Source of the DNA: an uncultured Acidobacteriia bacterium
GTDB taxonomy: Bacteria > Acidobacteriota > Terriglobia > Bryobacterales > Bryobacteraceae
Assembly (NCBI GenBank): GCA_903925975.1
Contig: CAIYHG010000037.1
Location: 1 to 44,548, forward strand
Direction of reading: 5' to 3'
Length of the DNA: 44,548 nt
The first letter of the stretch is position 1. Every line of letters starts with the position of its first letter. The notes below the pieces were generated by a model, which saw nothing but the letters and a program-made list of their open reading frames with translations, was not told where the DNA came from and ran no database searches. This document shows positions 24,847-35,540 of the stretch, piece after piece. The translations under genes and the position numbers were made by a program.

Positions 24847-25612
24847 GAGATGCATCAGGCGTTTCGGCGGCGCGCTGCTGCTGCCGCTGCTGATCGCGCC
24901 CGTGCTGGCGCAGGACGCGCGCCAGATTGTGGAAGAATCGCAGCGGCGTGGGCGCGCGAATTCCCAGCGCTATGAGGGATCTCTGGAAGTGACGGGCGCG
25001 AACGGCAAGGTTTCGCGCAAGAGCTGGAACTATGTGCGCACGGGCTCGTACGGCAACAGCAAGGCAATCATCCGGTTCACGTCGCCCGCCGAAGTGAAGG
25101 GCGTGGCGCTGCTCATCGTGAATCATCCGGACCGCGCCTCGGACCAGTGGATGTGGACGCCCGCGATCGGGCGCGACCGGCGCATCGCGCTGCAGGATCG
25201 CTCCACGCGTTTCTTCGGCACCGATTTTTCGTTCGAGGACCTGGAAGAGCGCGACGTGGATCAATACGACTACTCCATGCAGGGCGAGGAGGCCGTGGAC
25301 GGCGCCCCGTGCTGGAAGATCGAGTCCCGCCCGCGCAAGGGCAAGACCTCGCAGTACACCCGCTCCGTGGTGTGGATACGCAAAGACAACTACGTTGCGG
25401 CGCGTTACGAGAATTACATAAAGGATGCGCTGGCCCGGCGCTTGCGCCAGAGCCGGATTGAGAACATTCAGGGGATATGGACGCCAAGGCTGCTCGAAAT
25501 GACGGACCTGCGCCGCAACAGCCGTACCGCGTTGAGCTTTGAAAAGCTCGAATACAACGTCCCAATGAACGACAACGATTTCACGGTGCAGGCCCTGCGG
25601 CGGGAGCAGTGA
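24839..25612 (+). CDS. LolA-like outer membrane lipoprotein-sorting protein
   Basis: A 257-residue exported protein with a signal peptide (about 1-26, RFGGALLLPLLIAPVLA then QDAR). It matches the 'outer membrane lipoprotein-sorting protein' (LolA-like fold) family: ARQIVEESQRRGRANSQRYEG at the start, IIRFTSPAEVKGVALLIVNH, DQWMWTPAIGRDRRIALQDR, TDFSFEDLEERDVDQYDYSM and VVWIRKDNYVAARYE. Members usually accompany RND/MMPL or ABC exporters and are thought to bind a lipid in the periplasm. Start and stop overlap both neighbours, placing it in one translational chain with the ABC permease and the barrel protein. Confidence 0.9.
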   Translation: MSERCIRRFGGALLLPLLIAPVLAQDARQIVEESQRRGRANSQRYEGSLEVTGANGKVSRKSWNYVRTGSYGNSKAIIRFTSPAEVKGVALLIVNHPDRASDQWMWTPAIGRDRRIALQDRSTRFFGTDFSFEDLEERDVDQYDYSMQGEEAVDGAPCWKIESRPRKGKTSQYTRSVVWIRKDNYVAARYENYIKDALARRLRQSRIENIQGIWTPRLLEMTDLRRNSRTALSFEKLEYNVPMNDNDFTVQALRREQ

Positions 25613-26811
25613 GAGTCTTTCTCTTGCTCACCGCGGCTGCTCTGGCTTCGGCGCAAACTTTCACCTCGCGCGGGTTCTTCGAGACCGGCGCATTGCTTTA
25701 TCCGCAGACGGCGCCCAACGATAGCGGGCGCGCGGCGGGCGATGCGCTCTTGCGCTACGAGGCGTTCTATACCGTCACGCCGGGGTTCCAATTCGCCGCC
25801 GCGGCGGATGCCCGCACGGATACGCACCGGCAGACGGAACGCGAGGCACGCGTTTCCTGGTGGGACAGGGAGCGGCAGCGGCCGGCGTTCGAGATTCGAC
25901 GGCTCAGCGCCGCCTACTCGCGCGGCAAACTGACCGTAGAGGCCGGGAAGCAGTTCATCCGCTGGGGAAAGGCCGACGTCCTGAACCCCACGGACCGCTT
26001 CGCTCCGCGCGATTTCCTGGGCGTAGTGGAAAGCGAGTTTCTCGGCGTAACAGCGGCGCGAGTGACGTACGGAGGGCAATCGAACACTCTCGATGCGGTG
26101 TTCTCGCCGCGACTGACGCCGAGCCGCATTCCGCTCTTGAACCAGCGCTGGTCTGCCGCCGCCGTGGGAATACACGTTCAGGAAGCGCCGCCGGACTTCC
26201 CCGGCGGACCGCAATTCGGCCTCCGCTGGAATCATATCGGCCAGTCGCTGGAGTATTCGTTCTCCTTCTATAACGGATACGACAACCTGCCGCTATTCCG
26301 CGGCCAACCCCTGCCGGGCGGCGTTATCGTGCAGCGGCTCTATCCCCGGATGCGGATGTACGGCATGGATGGCGCGGCGCCGCTGCGCTTGGTGACCTTC
26401 AAATGGGAGGCGGCCTACTTCGGCGGGCGCGGCGGCGCGGCCGATGACTACGTGATCTACGTGGCGCAACTGGAACGCCAGACGGGGGAGTGGTCGCTGA
26501 CGGCCGGGTACGCCGGCGAGGCCGTTACGTCGCATGGCAGCGCGGCCGGCTTTTCTCCGCTGCGCGGGTTTACGCACTCCATCGTGGGCCGGGCCGGCTA
26601 CACCATCGATACGAACCGTAGCGTGGCTATTGAAGGGGTGGCGCGGCAGAACGGCCGCGGCTCATGGGTGCGAGGGGAATACAGCCAGACATTCGGCCAG
26701 CACTGGCGCGCATCGGCGGCCGTCGCATGGATTCGCGGGGAGCAGGGCGATTTTGTGGGCCAGTTCCATAGCAACTCGCATGCGGGCCTGAAGTTGCGCT
26801 ATAGCTTCTGA
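25609..26811 (+). CDS. Predicted outer-membrane beta-barrel protein
   Basis: A 400-residue protein with a short signal peptide (RVFLLLTAAALASA, cleavage before QTF). The rest alternates short amphipathic strands and polar turns (FQFAAAADARTDTHR, RRLSAAYSRGKLTVEAGKQFIRWG, LTAGYAGEAVTSHG, LKLRYSF) and ends in an aromatic residue (Phe), the usual C-terminal signal for barrel assembly. KQFIRWGKADVLNPTDRFAPRDF resembles DUF1302-like barrels found with RND-type lipid exporters. The start is GTG 25609, overlapping the preceding stop (GTGA). It completes the cassette that begins at 21623. Confidence 0.85.
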   Translation: MRVFLLLTAAALASAQTFTSRGFFETGALLYPQTAPNDSGRAAGDALLRYEAFYTVTPGFQFAAAADARTDTHRQTEREARVSWWDRERQRPAFEIRRLSAAYSRGKLTVEAGKQFIRWGKADVLNPTDRFAPRDFLGVVESEFLGVTAARVTYGGQSNTLDAVFSPRLTPSRIPLLNQRWSAAAVGIHVQEAPPDFPGGPQFGLRWNHIGQSLEYSFSFYNGYDNLPLFRGQPLPGGVIVQRLYPRMRMYGMDGAAPLRLVTFKWEAAYFGGRGGAADDYVIYVAQLERQTGEWSLTAGYAGEAVTSHGSAAGFSPLRGFTHSIVGRAGYTIDTNRSVAIEGVARQNGRGSWVRGEYSQTFGQHWRASAAVAWIRGEQGDFVGQFHSNSHAGLKLRYSF

Positions 26812-26876
26812 GGGGGCGCGCGATGAAAGGGGAGGCGTTCTTACGCCCCTACGGGGCTGGGTGAATTTCGGATATT

Positions 26877-26925
26877 CCCCATGGCTTGCGCCATGGGCTA
26901 TTATCTGCCGCTCCTTCGGAGCTTG
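26877..26925 (+). repeat. Interspersed palindromic repeat, copy 3
   Basis: Contains CCCATGGC-TTGC-GCCATGGG (26878-26897) and GCTCC-TTC-GGAGC (26910-26922). A further hairpin GCCCC-TAC-GGGGC lies at 26845-26857. The layout matches copies at 14542-14590 and, on the minus strand, 4177-4222. The piece fills the 185-base gap between the barrel gene and the small hypothetical. Confidence 0.7.
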
Positions 26926-26996
26926 TTTCCGGGGCGGTCCGGATTTCCTGTTTGTACCGTGCACCGGTTCCGGTGAGAAGTCACTGACCGGCGCGG

Positions 26997-27266
26997 TCAG
27001 GCGGGTTGCGGTTCGTCGTAGGGCTTGTAGCCGCTGGCAAGCATGAGCTCATGAGCGGCGGCGACAGACTCGGGCAGCACGTAGAAGAACGCACCTACCC
27101 TGACGGTTTGAAAGACGAAGCCGCCGCGGTAATCATCGGCTTCGACGCCGTAATCGAGGCCCGCGCCATCGAAGATGGATTCCAGGCGCAACGAGTCTTT
27201 GAGCTTCTTCGCGATATAAACCAGAACCGCTTGCTTGCCTTCGAAAAAACTGGCGTCCTGTTTCAT
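26997..27266 (-). CDS. Small hypothetical protein, DUF2007-like
   Basis: An 89-residue cytoplasmic protein. The layout VLVYIAKKLKDSLRLESIFDGAGLDYGVEADDY ... GAFFYVLPESVAAAHELMLASGY has the two beta-alpha-beta units of DUF2007-type 'putative signal transducing' proteins, in which a short ferredoxin-like fold starts with a strand and an addressing helix. This is a resemblance, not a secure assignment. ATG 27266 has GGGGAAG about 6 bases upstream. It is divergent from dprA, 78 bases away. Confidence 0.72.
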   Translation of the reverse strand: MKQDASFFEGKQAVLVYIAKKLKDSLRLESIFDGAGLDYGVEADDYRGGFVFQTVRVGAFFYVLPESVAAAHELMLASGYKPYDEPQPA

Positions 27267-27344
27267 GCGTCTTCCCCAGTGTAGCCCGCCCGGCTTGCGC
27301 CAAACGCCGCGCTGCTGGTAGGGTAGAAATCGGAAAACGCCAAA

Positions 27345-28517
27345 TTGATCTCATCCGCAGTCTTAAGCCGGGACGAAGAACTGCACTGGCTGGCCCTCAG
27401 GCTGGTCCCCGGGCTCGGAACCAGAACATCATGGAAATTGCTGGAGCGCTTCCGGGCGCCGCAGGCGATATTTCGCGCGTCGCGCACGGAACTGGAAGGC
27501 GCGGGCGTTAGCGGATCTGTTGCCCAATCGATCGTGAGCGGCTGCGTGTTCGAGGACGCGGCGGCGCAGCACGAGAAGATGCTGAAGGCCGGCGCGGCGC
27601 TGATCACGCTTCACGATGCGCGGTATCCGAAGCTTCTGCGCGAGATCTTCGACCCGCCGGTGACGCTATTCGCGCGCGGCCGCCTGGAATTGCTCTCCAC
27701 CATTTCGGTGGGCGTGGTGGGAACCCGCCGCCCTACGCCTTATGGCCTTGCGGTGGCCGAGCGCTTGTCGGCGGACCTGGCCCACGCCGGCATCACGATT
27801 GTGAGTGGCATGGCGCGTGGAATCGACTCGGCGGCGCACAAGGGAGTCCTGGCCGCCGGAGGGAACACCGTCGCGGTGCTGGGATGCGGGGTTGACGTGG
27901 TGTATCCCTCGGAGAACCGGAAGCTGGCCGCGGAGATCGCCAGCCGCGGTTTGATCGTTTCTGAGTTCCCCATGGGCGCGACGGCGTTTCCGCAGAACTT
28001 TCCGATCCGCAACCGGATCATCAGCGGCCTTTCGTCGGGCGTTCTGGTGGTGGAGGGCGCGCAGTATAGCGGCTCGGCGATCACGGCGAAGCTGGCGATG
28101 GATCAGGGGCGCGAGGTTTTCGCAGTCCCCGGAAATATTACATCGAAGGCAAGCTGGGGGCCTAACCTATTAATCAAGCAAGGCGCCAAGCTGGTGCAGG
28201 ACTGGAACGACGTAGTTTCCGAGCTACCCGCCGAATCCCGCCGGCATCTAATAGAGGAGAGCCGAAGGAAGATCGAGGCCGAGAGCGGGGGTGCACCGCC
28301 GGCACAAGGCTCACTGCTGGAGCAGCCCCAGGAATGGAATGCAGCCGCCCGCCGCGCTCTTCAAATGTTGCGCGTGGATGCCGGGGTTCACCTGGACGAT
28401 CTGCTTGAAGGCGCTGAAGATATCTCCGCTTCCGAGATGATCGCCGCGCTGTTCGATCTGGAGATGCAGGGAGTGATCCGGCAGTTGCCGGGAAAGAACT
28501 TTGTTAAAGTGTGGTAA
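27345..28517 (+). CDS. dprA: DNA-processing protein DprA
   Basis: A 390-residue DprA/Smf protein, which loads RecA onto incoming single-stranded DNA during natural transformation. An N-terminal helix-hairpin-helix/SAM-like part (LRLVPGLGTRTSWKLLERF) precedes the Rossmann-like core with VGVVGTRRPTPYG, IVSGMARGIDSAAHKGVLAAGG, GCGVDVVYPSENRKL, ISEFPMG-like SEFPMGATAFPQNFPIRNRIISGLS and the GSAITAKLAMDQGREVFAVPG motif. A DprA winged-helix C-terminus (about 320-390) follows. The TTG start at 27345 has a weak ribosome binding site; the exact start is uncertain. topA follows 77 bases downstream, a common pairing. Confidence 0.95.
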   Translation: MISSAVLSRDEELHWLALRLVPGLGTRTSWKLLERFRAPQAIFRASRTELEGAGVSGSVAQSIVSGCVFEDAAAQHEKMLKAGAALITLHDARYPKLLREIFDPPVTLFARGRLELLSTISVGVVGTRRPTPYGLAVAERLSADLAHAGITIVSGMARGIDSAAHKGVLAAGGNTVAVLGCGVDVVYPSENRKLAAEIASRGLIVSEFPMGATAFPQNFPIRNRIISGLSSGVLVVEGAQYSGSAITAKLAMDQGREVFAVPGNITSKASWGPNLLIKQGAKLVQDWNDVVSELPAESRRHLIEESRRKIEAESGGAPPAQGSLLEQPQEWNAAARRALQMLRVDAGVHLDDLLEGAEDISASEMIAALFDLEMQGVIRQLPGKNFVKVW

Positions 28518-28594
28518 CGTCAACAGGGATTCAGCGGTCACGGTGATGGGTTTGTTCTCATGCGGAGGAGGGCGCCGCTGTTCGAAAGTTTCCT

Positions 28595-31027
<2,433 letters not shown>

Positions 31028-31182
31028 CGGGCGCAAGAGTTAGCCGCCCTCCATTTGACGCGGATACGCGGATTGCTCCCGGCTGTGGGCGTCCCCAAGT
31101 TGAGTGCGCTGAATTGCAGGGCGGAGCGAGCTATTCGGTTCCGATGCTCTTCTAAGCGCTACAATACGCGGTCGGAGGGGAG

Positions 31183-31608
31183 ATGGCCAGTTCGAGAATG
31201 CGCGGCGTACACCGGGCATACATTCCGAAGATCGACGAAGAGCACGAGGATCTGGCGGGCGTGGCTGAAGACCTTCACCACCTGCTCTCGCGGCATGGTT
31301 TCACGCCGCAGGCGCAATCGGTCTTCCGTGAGTTCATCGGGCAGATCGGCGCCCACCTCGCTTCCGAGGAACGGATGATGCGCACGGCCTCATACCCTTC
31401 CTATGGGTGGCATAAGACACAACACGACACCGCCCGCAAGCGGGTGGAGGGATTCGCGGACAGAGTCGAAGAGGGCGACGAAGAAGCCGCTTGCGAACTA
31501 GTGGATTTCTTTAAGGGCTGGCTGAAGGACCACAGCGGGCTTCATGACCGCATGATGTCCGCCTATTTGAGAAACCACGAACGGGAACAGACCGCTTCGG
31601 AATCGTGA
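31183..31608 (+). CDS. Bacteriohemerythrin-like protein
   Basis: A 141-residue four-helix hemerythrin. The di-iron ligand pattern is complete: His21 (IDEEHEDL), His58 and Glu62 (HLASE), His77 and His81 (HKTQH), His117 and Asp122 (HSGLHD). Such proteins bind oxygen reversibly, or sense or store it, in the cytoplasm. GGAGGGG precedes the ATG. It stands alone, converging with the methyltransferase at 31619, with only 10 bases between the gene ends. Confidence 0.93.
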   Translation: MASSRMRGVHRAYIPKIDEEHEDLAGVAEDLHHLLSRHGFTPQAQSVFREFIGQIGAHLASEERMMRTASYPSYGWHKTQHDTARKRVEGFADRVEEGDEEAACELVDFFKGWLKDHSGLHDRMMSAYLRNHEREQTASES

Positions 31609-31618
31609 TCGGGCGCGG

Positions 31619-32353
31619 TCACTCCTTCGCAGCGACGAAGAAGGCCCGCCCTTCCCCAAGTTGCCCGGCCATGCCCAGATCCTCGGCGTGGTAGCAACAA
31701 ACCTCGCCGAAACCGGCCTGCTCCAGCGCGGTCCCGATTTCCTGGGGCGTGTAGCAGCGCTCCTCGATGGTCACATCCGACCGGAGCCAACGCTCCTCCA
31801 CGAAGCGGAACATGGTGACTGTGCAATGCGCCAGACGGCTGCGGAAATCGTAGCCCGAGCCGGTGATCGTCAGAACGTGATCGGCACGCACCAGAGCGAA
31901 GGATTCGCCCCAGTTGGTCTGGTAGGCGCCTTCGAGCAGCATGTCGAAACCGAACAATCCGCCCGGCTTCAACGCGGCGGCCGCATTGCGGAACGCCGCC
32001 AGCAGAGCATCGCAGGAGAGCAGGTGATTCAGACTGTCGAAGGTGGACACAGCCGCATCGAACTCCGCCGGCAGCCGGAAATCGGTGGCATCGGCCAGCA
32101 GAAACTCGGATCGCGGGGCGTTCTCGCGGGCGTAGCGGATCATCTCCGGAGAGTCGTCGACGCCGGTCACTCGGAAACCACGCGTTTCGAGCAGCGCCGC
32201 CAGGTATCCCGTGCCGCAGCAGATATCGAGCACGCGCGCGCCGTCTGGAAGCCGTGAGAACAGAATGCGGTCGAGGATGGGGTCCGCCAGGCCGTGGAAC
32301 TCCTCGTTCCAGTAGCGGTTATAGAACCAGGCGAAATCGTCGTAGGACGGCAT
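31619..32353 (-). CDS. Class I SAM-dependent methyltransferase
   Basis: A 244-residue methyltransferase. It opens with PSYDDFAWFYNRYWNEEFH, typical of the type-25/type-11 group; motif I is VLDICCGTGYLAALL, then VTGVDDSPEMIRYAREN (strand 2 end), STFDSLNHLL and LKPGGLFGFDML. The C-terminal sheet includes TVTMFRFVEERWLRSDVTIEER. I chose ATG 32353 over ATG 32392 because the family N-terminus begins there, although neither has a clear ribosome binding site. The substrate is unknown. It is divergent from the cyclophilin gene at 32410. Confidence 0.85.
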   Translation of the reverse strand: MPSYDDFAWFYNRYWNEEFHGLADPILDRILFSRLPDGARVLDICCGTGYLAALLETRGFRVTGVDDSPEMIRYARENAPRSEFLLADATDFRLPAEFDAAVSTFDSLNHLLSCDALLAAFRNAAAALKPGGLFGFDMLLEGAYQTNWGESFALVRADHVLTITGSGYDFRSRLAHCTVTMFRFVEERWLRSDVTIEERCYTPQEIGTALEQAGFGEVCCYHAEDLGMAGQLGEGRAFFVAAKE

Positions 32354-32409
32354 ATGGCGTTTCCCGGCGGCGGAATTGCGATCTTTCAGCATGGCATACT
32401 GGAGGTTTC

Positions 32410-33057
32410 ATGCGTATTCCGTGGGCCATCGCCCTGGGCGCGGCGTTGCTGGCGCTCACGGGTTGTTCGTCGCCGAACCAGGCCGTGAAGAGGGCCGAAC
32501 CGGCTGAACTGAAAATCGTCAAGGCTCCCGAGTTGTTCCGCGTCAACCTGGATACTTCAAAGGGACCCGTGATCATCGAGGTGCATCGCGATTGGGCGCC
32601 CTTCGGCGCCGATCAGTTCTACTCGCTCGTGAATAGCGGGTTCTATAGCGATGTCCGGTTCTACCGCGTGGTTCGCGATTTCGTGGCGCAGTTCGGCATC
32701 AACGGCGATCCGGCCATGAACAGGCTGTGGGCCGATTCCCGCATTCCCGACGACCCCGTGAAGCAGAGCAATGTCAAAGGCACCTTGACCTTTGCCGCCT
32801 CAGGCCCCAGCACGCGCGCCACGAACCTGTTCATTAACCTGGCGGATAACGTGAAGCTCGACAAGCAGGGCTTCGCGCCCATAGGAACTGTGGTCTCCGG
32901 CATGGAGACCGTGGAACGGTTCTACTTCCTCTACGGCGAGATGCCCTCGATGGGCGGCAGGGGTCCGGACCCGACGGAAATCGAGAAACAGGGCAATGAC
33001 TACCTGGCCGCAGACTTCTCGCGCCTAGACTTCATCCGGAAGGCGACGGTTCAGTGA
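32410..33057 (+). CDS. Peptidyl-prolyl cis-trans isomerase lipoprotein, cyclophilin type
   Basis: A 215-residue cyclophilin with a lipoprotein signal (RIPWAIALGAALLALTGC), so it acts as a foldase attached to the inner face of an envelope membrane. The cyclophilin core has the RVNLDTSKGPVIIEVHRDWAP strand pair, FYRVVRDFVAQFGINGDP around the catalytic arginine, and STRATNLFINLADN. A flexible tail with MPSMGGRGPDPTEIEKQG, common in acidobacterial members, precedes the C-terminus. GGAGG is 4 bases before the ATG, which rules out the upstream in-frame codons. Its transcript ends at the terminator at 33130. Confidence 0.93.
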   Translation: MRIPWAIALGAALLALTGCSSPNQAVKRAEPAELKIVKAPELFRVNLDTSKGPVIIEVHRDWAPFGADQFYSLVNSGFYSDVRFYRVVRDFVAQFGINGDPAMNRLWADSRIPDDPVKQSNVKGTLTFAASGPSTRATNLFINLADNVKLDKQGFAPIGTVVSGMETVERFYFLYGEMPSMGGRGPDPTEIEKQGNDYLAADFSRLDFIRKATVQ

Positions 33058-33129
33058 TATATTGAGAGCAGCCCCGATTCGAAGGGGACCAGGAAGTTAC
33101 AATTACAGGGTCAAATTTGAAAGACGCGG

Positions 33130-33164
33130 CCCGGCGGGGGCAACCCCGCCGGGTTTTGTTTTTT
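33130..33164 (+). terminator. Intrinsic terminator after the cyclophilin gene
   Basis: Perfect 10-bp stem CCCGGCGGGG (33130-33139) with CCCCGCCGGG (33144-33153), a GCAA tetraloop, and TTTTGTTTTTT at 33154-33164. It insulates the rimP operon promoter downstream. Confidence 0.95.
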
Positions 33165-33280
33165 CGTGTGGCGATAGCGGCTCTCGAAGCCGCCCCTCTC
33201 AACCGAAGCTATTGGCCCACTTCGGGCCGGCATCCGCAGACTCACCGACAAACCGCCTCTGTGTTGTTTTGGCGCGCCCC

Positions 33281-33309
33281 TTTCAAGCACACAACAAACG
33301 CGTTACAAT
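33281..33309 (+). promoter_or_regulatory. Sigma-70-type promoter of the rimP-nusA-infB operon
   Basis: TTTCAA (33281-33286) and TACAAT (33304-33309) are separated by exactly 17 bases. Transcription would start near 33316. The pair lies after a strong terminator and just before the leader hairpin and rimP, which supports it as the operon promoter. Confidence 0.65.
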
Positions 33310-33333
33310 GGGATCGAACGTCGGACTAACCGA

Positions 33334-33358
33334 GTGGGCGAAAGCCCACCTTTTTTTT
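33334..33358 (+). terminator. Leader terminator/attenuator in front of rimP
   Basis: Perfect 6-bp GC-rich stem GTGGGC (33334-33339) with GCCCAC (33344-33349), a GAAA tetraloop, one C and then eight T residues (33351-33358). It follows the proposed start of transcription by about 18 bases and precedes rimP by 19 bases, so it must be read through to express the operon. This fits attenuation, plausibly feedback by the operon product NusA. I recall a described rimP leader RNA family, but could not compare with it. Confidence 0.8.
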
Positions 33359-33377
33359 GCATGGCGTTCTTGGAAGA

Positions 33378-33842
33378 ATGCAGGAATCATTGGCAGCCAA
33401 GATTGAAGAAATCGCGCGGCGAGTGGCCGAGTCGGAAGGCCTCGAACTGGTGGAGGTAGAGGTAAAAGGCGGAGGCGGCGCCCGCCTGGTCCGAATCTCC
33501 ATCGACAAGCCCGAGGGCGTTACCCACGCCGACTGCGAGTTTGTTTCCCATCAGGTGGGCACAATCCTGGATGTGGAGGACGTGGTTCCGGGCAACCGGT
33601 ATACGCTGGAAGTCAGCTCTCCCGGGGTTGAGCGTAAGCTATTGAAAGTGCAGGACTTTCAGAGATTTTCAGGGAAGAAGGCTAAGATTACGCTCCGTGA
33701 CCCTCTAGAGGGACGGCGCAACTGGGAGGGCACTCTCGCGGGGTTGGAGGATGGCACAATCGCTCTTGAAACAGAGGCGGGAGCCACCATCCGATTCCCG
33801 TTCGAGCAGGTCCAGAAGGCCAACCTGAAGTTTGAGTGGTAA
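33378..33842 (+). CDS. rimP: Ribosome maturation factor RimP
   Basis: A 154-residue protein needed for late 30S subunit maturation. The N-terminal domain (VAESEGLELVEVEVKGGG, ARLVRISIDKPEGVTHADCEFVS) and the motif RYTLEVSSPGVERKLLK are typical, and an Sm-like C-terminal domain follows (AKITLRDPLEGRRNWEGTLAGLEDG). ATG 33378 gives the usual length; TTG 33357 overlaps the leader T-tract. It leads the rimP-nusA-infB-ylxP-rbfA operon. Confidence 0.95.
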   Translation: MQESLAAKIEEIARRVAESEGLELVEVEVKGGGGARLVRISIDKPEGVTHADCEFVSHQVGTILDVEDVVPGNRYTLEVSSPGVERKLLKVQDFQRFSGKKAKITLRDPLEGRRNWEGTLAGLEDGTIALETEAGATIRFPFEQVQKANLKFEW

Positions 33843-33893
33843 GCTCGCCGGGCAGGCGCAATCGAGTTAACGCAATCGCACAACGAGGGCATT

Positions 33894-35486
33894 TTGGAAA
33901 CGATTTTTCAGTCCATCGAGATCCTGAGCAAGGAAAAGGGCATCGACCCGCAAATCGTCCTGGACGCCGTAAAGGACGCCATGCTGATCGCCGCCCGCAA
34001 GCATTACCGCACCACTGAGGACTATGTGGTGGAGATGGATCCGAAGACGGGAGCGATCCGGCTCTATGCCGTCAAGAAGGCGGTAGAAGAAGTCGCCGAT
34101 CCGGTCCACGAGATGTCCCTTGCGGAAGCGCGCCGGATAGACCCCGCCGCCGAAATCGGCGGTGAGGTGCGCATCCCCAAGAATACCGACGCCCTGGGCA
34201 GAATCTCCGCCCAGACCGCGAAGCAGGTGATCTTCCAAAAGGTGCGCGAGGCGGAACGGGAAACCGTTTTCCTGGAGTACTCGGGGCGCGCGGGCGAACT
34301 GGTGAACTGCACGATCAAGCGCCTCGAAGGCCCGGACTACGTGCTCGACCTGGGCAAGACCGAAGCCCGGCTGGCGAAGAAGGAACAGTCGCGTCTCGAA
34401 AGCTACAGCGCCGGCGACCGCGTGCGGTGCGTGATCCGGCAAGTGGACAAATCCGGCAAGGGGCCGGGCGTCGCGGTGTCTCGCGCCGCGCCCGAGCTGG
34501 TGATGCGCCTGTTCGAGCAGGAAGTCCCCGAAATCTACGATTCCACGGTGGTGATCAAGGCGTGCGCGCGGGAAGCCGGCGAGCGCACCAAGATTGCGGT
34601 CCAAAGCCGCGACCGGGACGTGGATAGCGTTGGCGCCTGCGTGGGCATGAAGGGCATGCGCGTGCAGTCCATCATCCGCGAACTGCGCGGCGAGAAGATC
34701 GATATCATCGAGTACTCCGACGACCCGGTGGTTTTCGCTACCCACGCCCTGAGCCCGGCAAAGGTAAGCCGCATCACCGTGCTCGACCCTCTGGAAAAGC
34801 ACATGGAGGTGATTGTCGATGACTCCCAGCTCTCGCTGGCGATCGGCAAGAAGGGCCAGAATGTGCGGCTAGCGGCCAAGTTGCTGGGCTGGAAGATCGA
34901 TATCAAGAGCGAGGAAGAGAAGCGGCAGGAAGTGGAAACCCAGATGGCCGCGCTGGTCTCTCCCGGAGCGCCGGTATCGGTGCTAATCGATTACGGACTT
35001 CCGGAACTCGTGGCCGAGAAACTGGTGGAAGCCGGAGTGGGCACGATCGAGAAACTGGGATCGATGACTCCCGAGGAGCTCGAAGAAATTCAGGATATCG
35101 GCCCGGAGATGGTGGAGCAGCTCCAACTTGCGGTAAACGCGTACTATAGCCAGTTCGAGGACGGGCAGGTGACCGAGGACCCCGGCCAAAGTCTGGCCGA
35201 AGCCATGGCCGACTCTCCGGAACCGATCGCCTCCGCCGAGGAAGCGGCGGAGATAACGGGCGCGGAAACCGAGGCGTTAGCGGTGGTGGAAGAATCCGCG
35301 GAATACGCTCCGGAAAGCCCGGAGGAACAGGCGGAGCCCGGATTGGAACTGGTTGCCGAGGCTGCGGAATTGCCGGAAGAAGCGGAACAGTTTGGTACCA
35401 TGGAAGACGCGGGTTCTCCCACTCACAACCAGCGGGACGCGGCGGCCACGGAGCTTCCCGGCTCCGACACGGACTCGCAGGGTTAG
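33894..35486 (+). CDS. nusA: Transcription termination/antitermination factor NusA
   Basis: A 530-residue NusA that binds RNA polymerase and nascent RNA. The N-terminal polymerase-binding domain (about 1-125) is followed by S1 (about 130-200), KH1 and KH2 (about 200-345, with VGACVGMKGMRVQSIIRELRGEKIDI and SLAIGKKGQNVRLAAKLLGWKIDI). A helix-hairpin-helix-like unit (LPELVAEKLVEAGVGTIEKL, about 365-425) and an acidic, low-complexity tail of about 100 residues follow. The start is TTG 33894. NusA often regulates its own operon through leader terminators, relevant to the hairpin at 33334. Confidence 0.97.
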   Translation: METIFQSIEILSKEKGIDPQIVLDAVKDAMLIAARKHYRTTEDYVVEMDPKTGAIRLYAVKKAVEEVADPVHEMSLAEARRIDPAAEIGGEVRIPKNTDALGRISAQTAKQVIFQKVREAERETVFLEYSGRAGELVNCTIKRLEGPDYVLDLGKTEARLAKKEQSRLESYSAGDRVRCVIRQVDKSGKGPGVAVSRAAPELVMRLFEQEVPEIYDSTVVIKACAREAGERTKIAVQSRDRDVDSVGACVGMKGMRVQSIIRELRGEKIDIIEYSDDPVVFATHALSPAKVSRITVLDPLEKHMEVIVDDSQLSLAIGKKGQNVRLAAKLLGWKIDIKSEEEKRQEVETQMAALVSPGAPVSVLIDYGLPELVAEKLVEAGVGTIEKLGSMTPEELEEIQDIGPEMVEQLQLAVNAYYSQFEDGQVTEDPGQSLAEAMADSPEPIASAEEAAEITGAETEALAVVEESAEYAPESPEEQAEPGLELVAEAAELPEEAEQFGTMEDAGSPTHNQRDAAATELPGSDTDSQG

Positions 35487-35540
35487 CGCGGCGAATAGCG
35501 GTTTTTCCGCAGTAGGCACCGAGAAGCAGATAGCTTTGCT

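Noticed and set aside
33058..33130. Possible small RNA or tRNA fragment before the terminator at 33130
   Set aside because: A CCCC...GGGG pairing is present but no cloverleaf or other fold could be drawn; more simply it is the cyclophilin 3' untranslated region.
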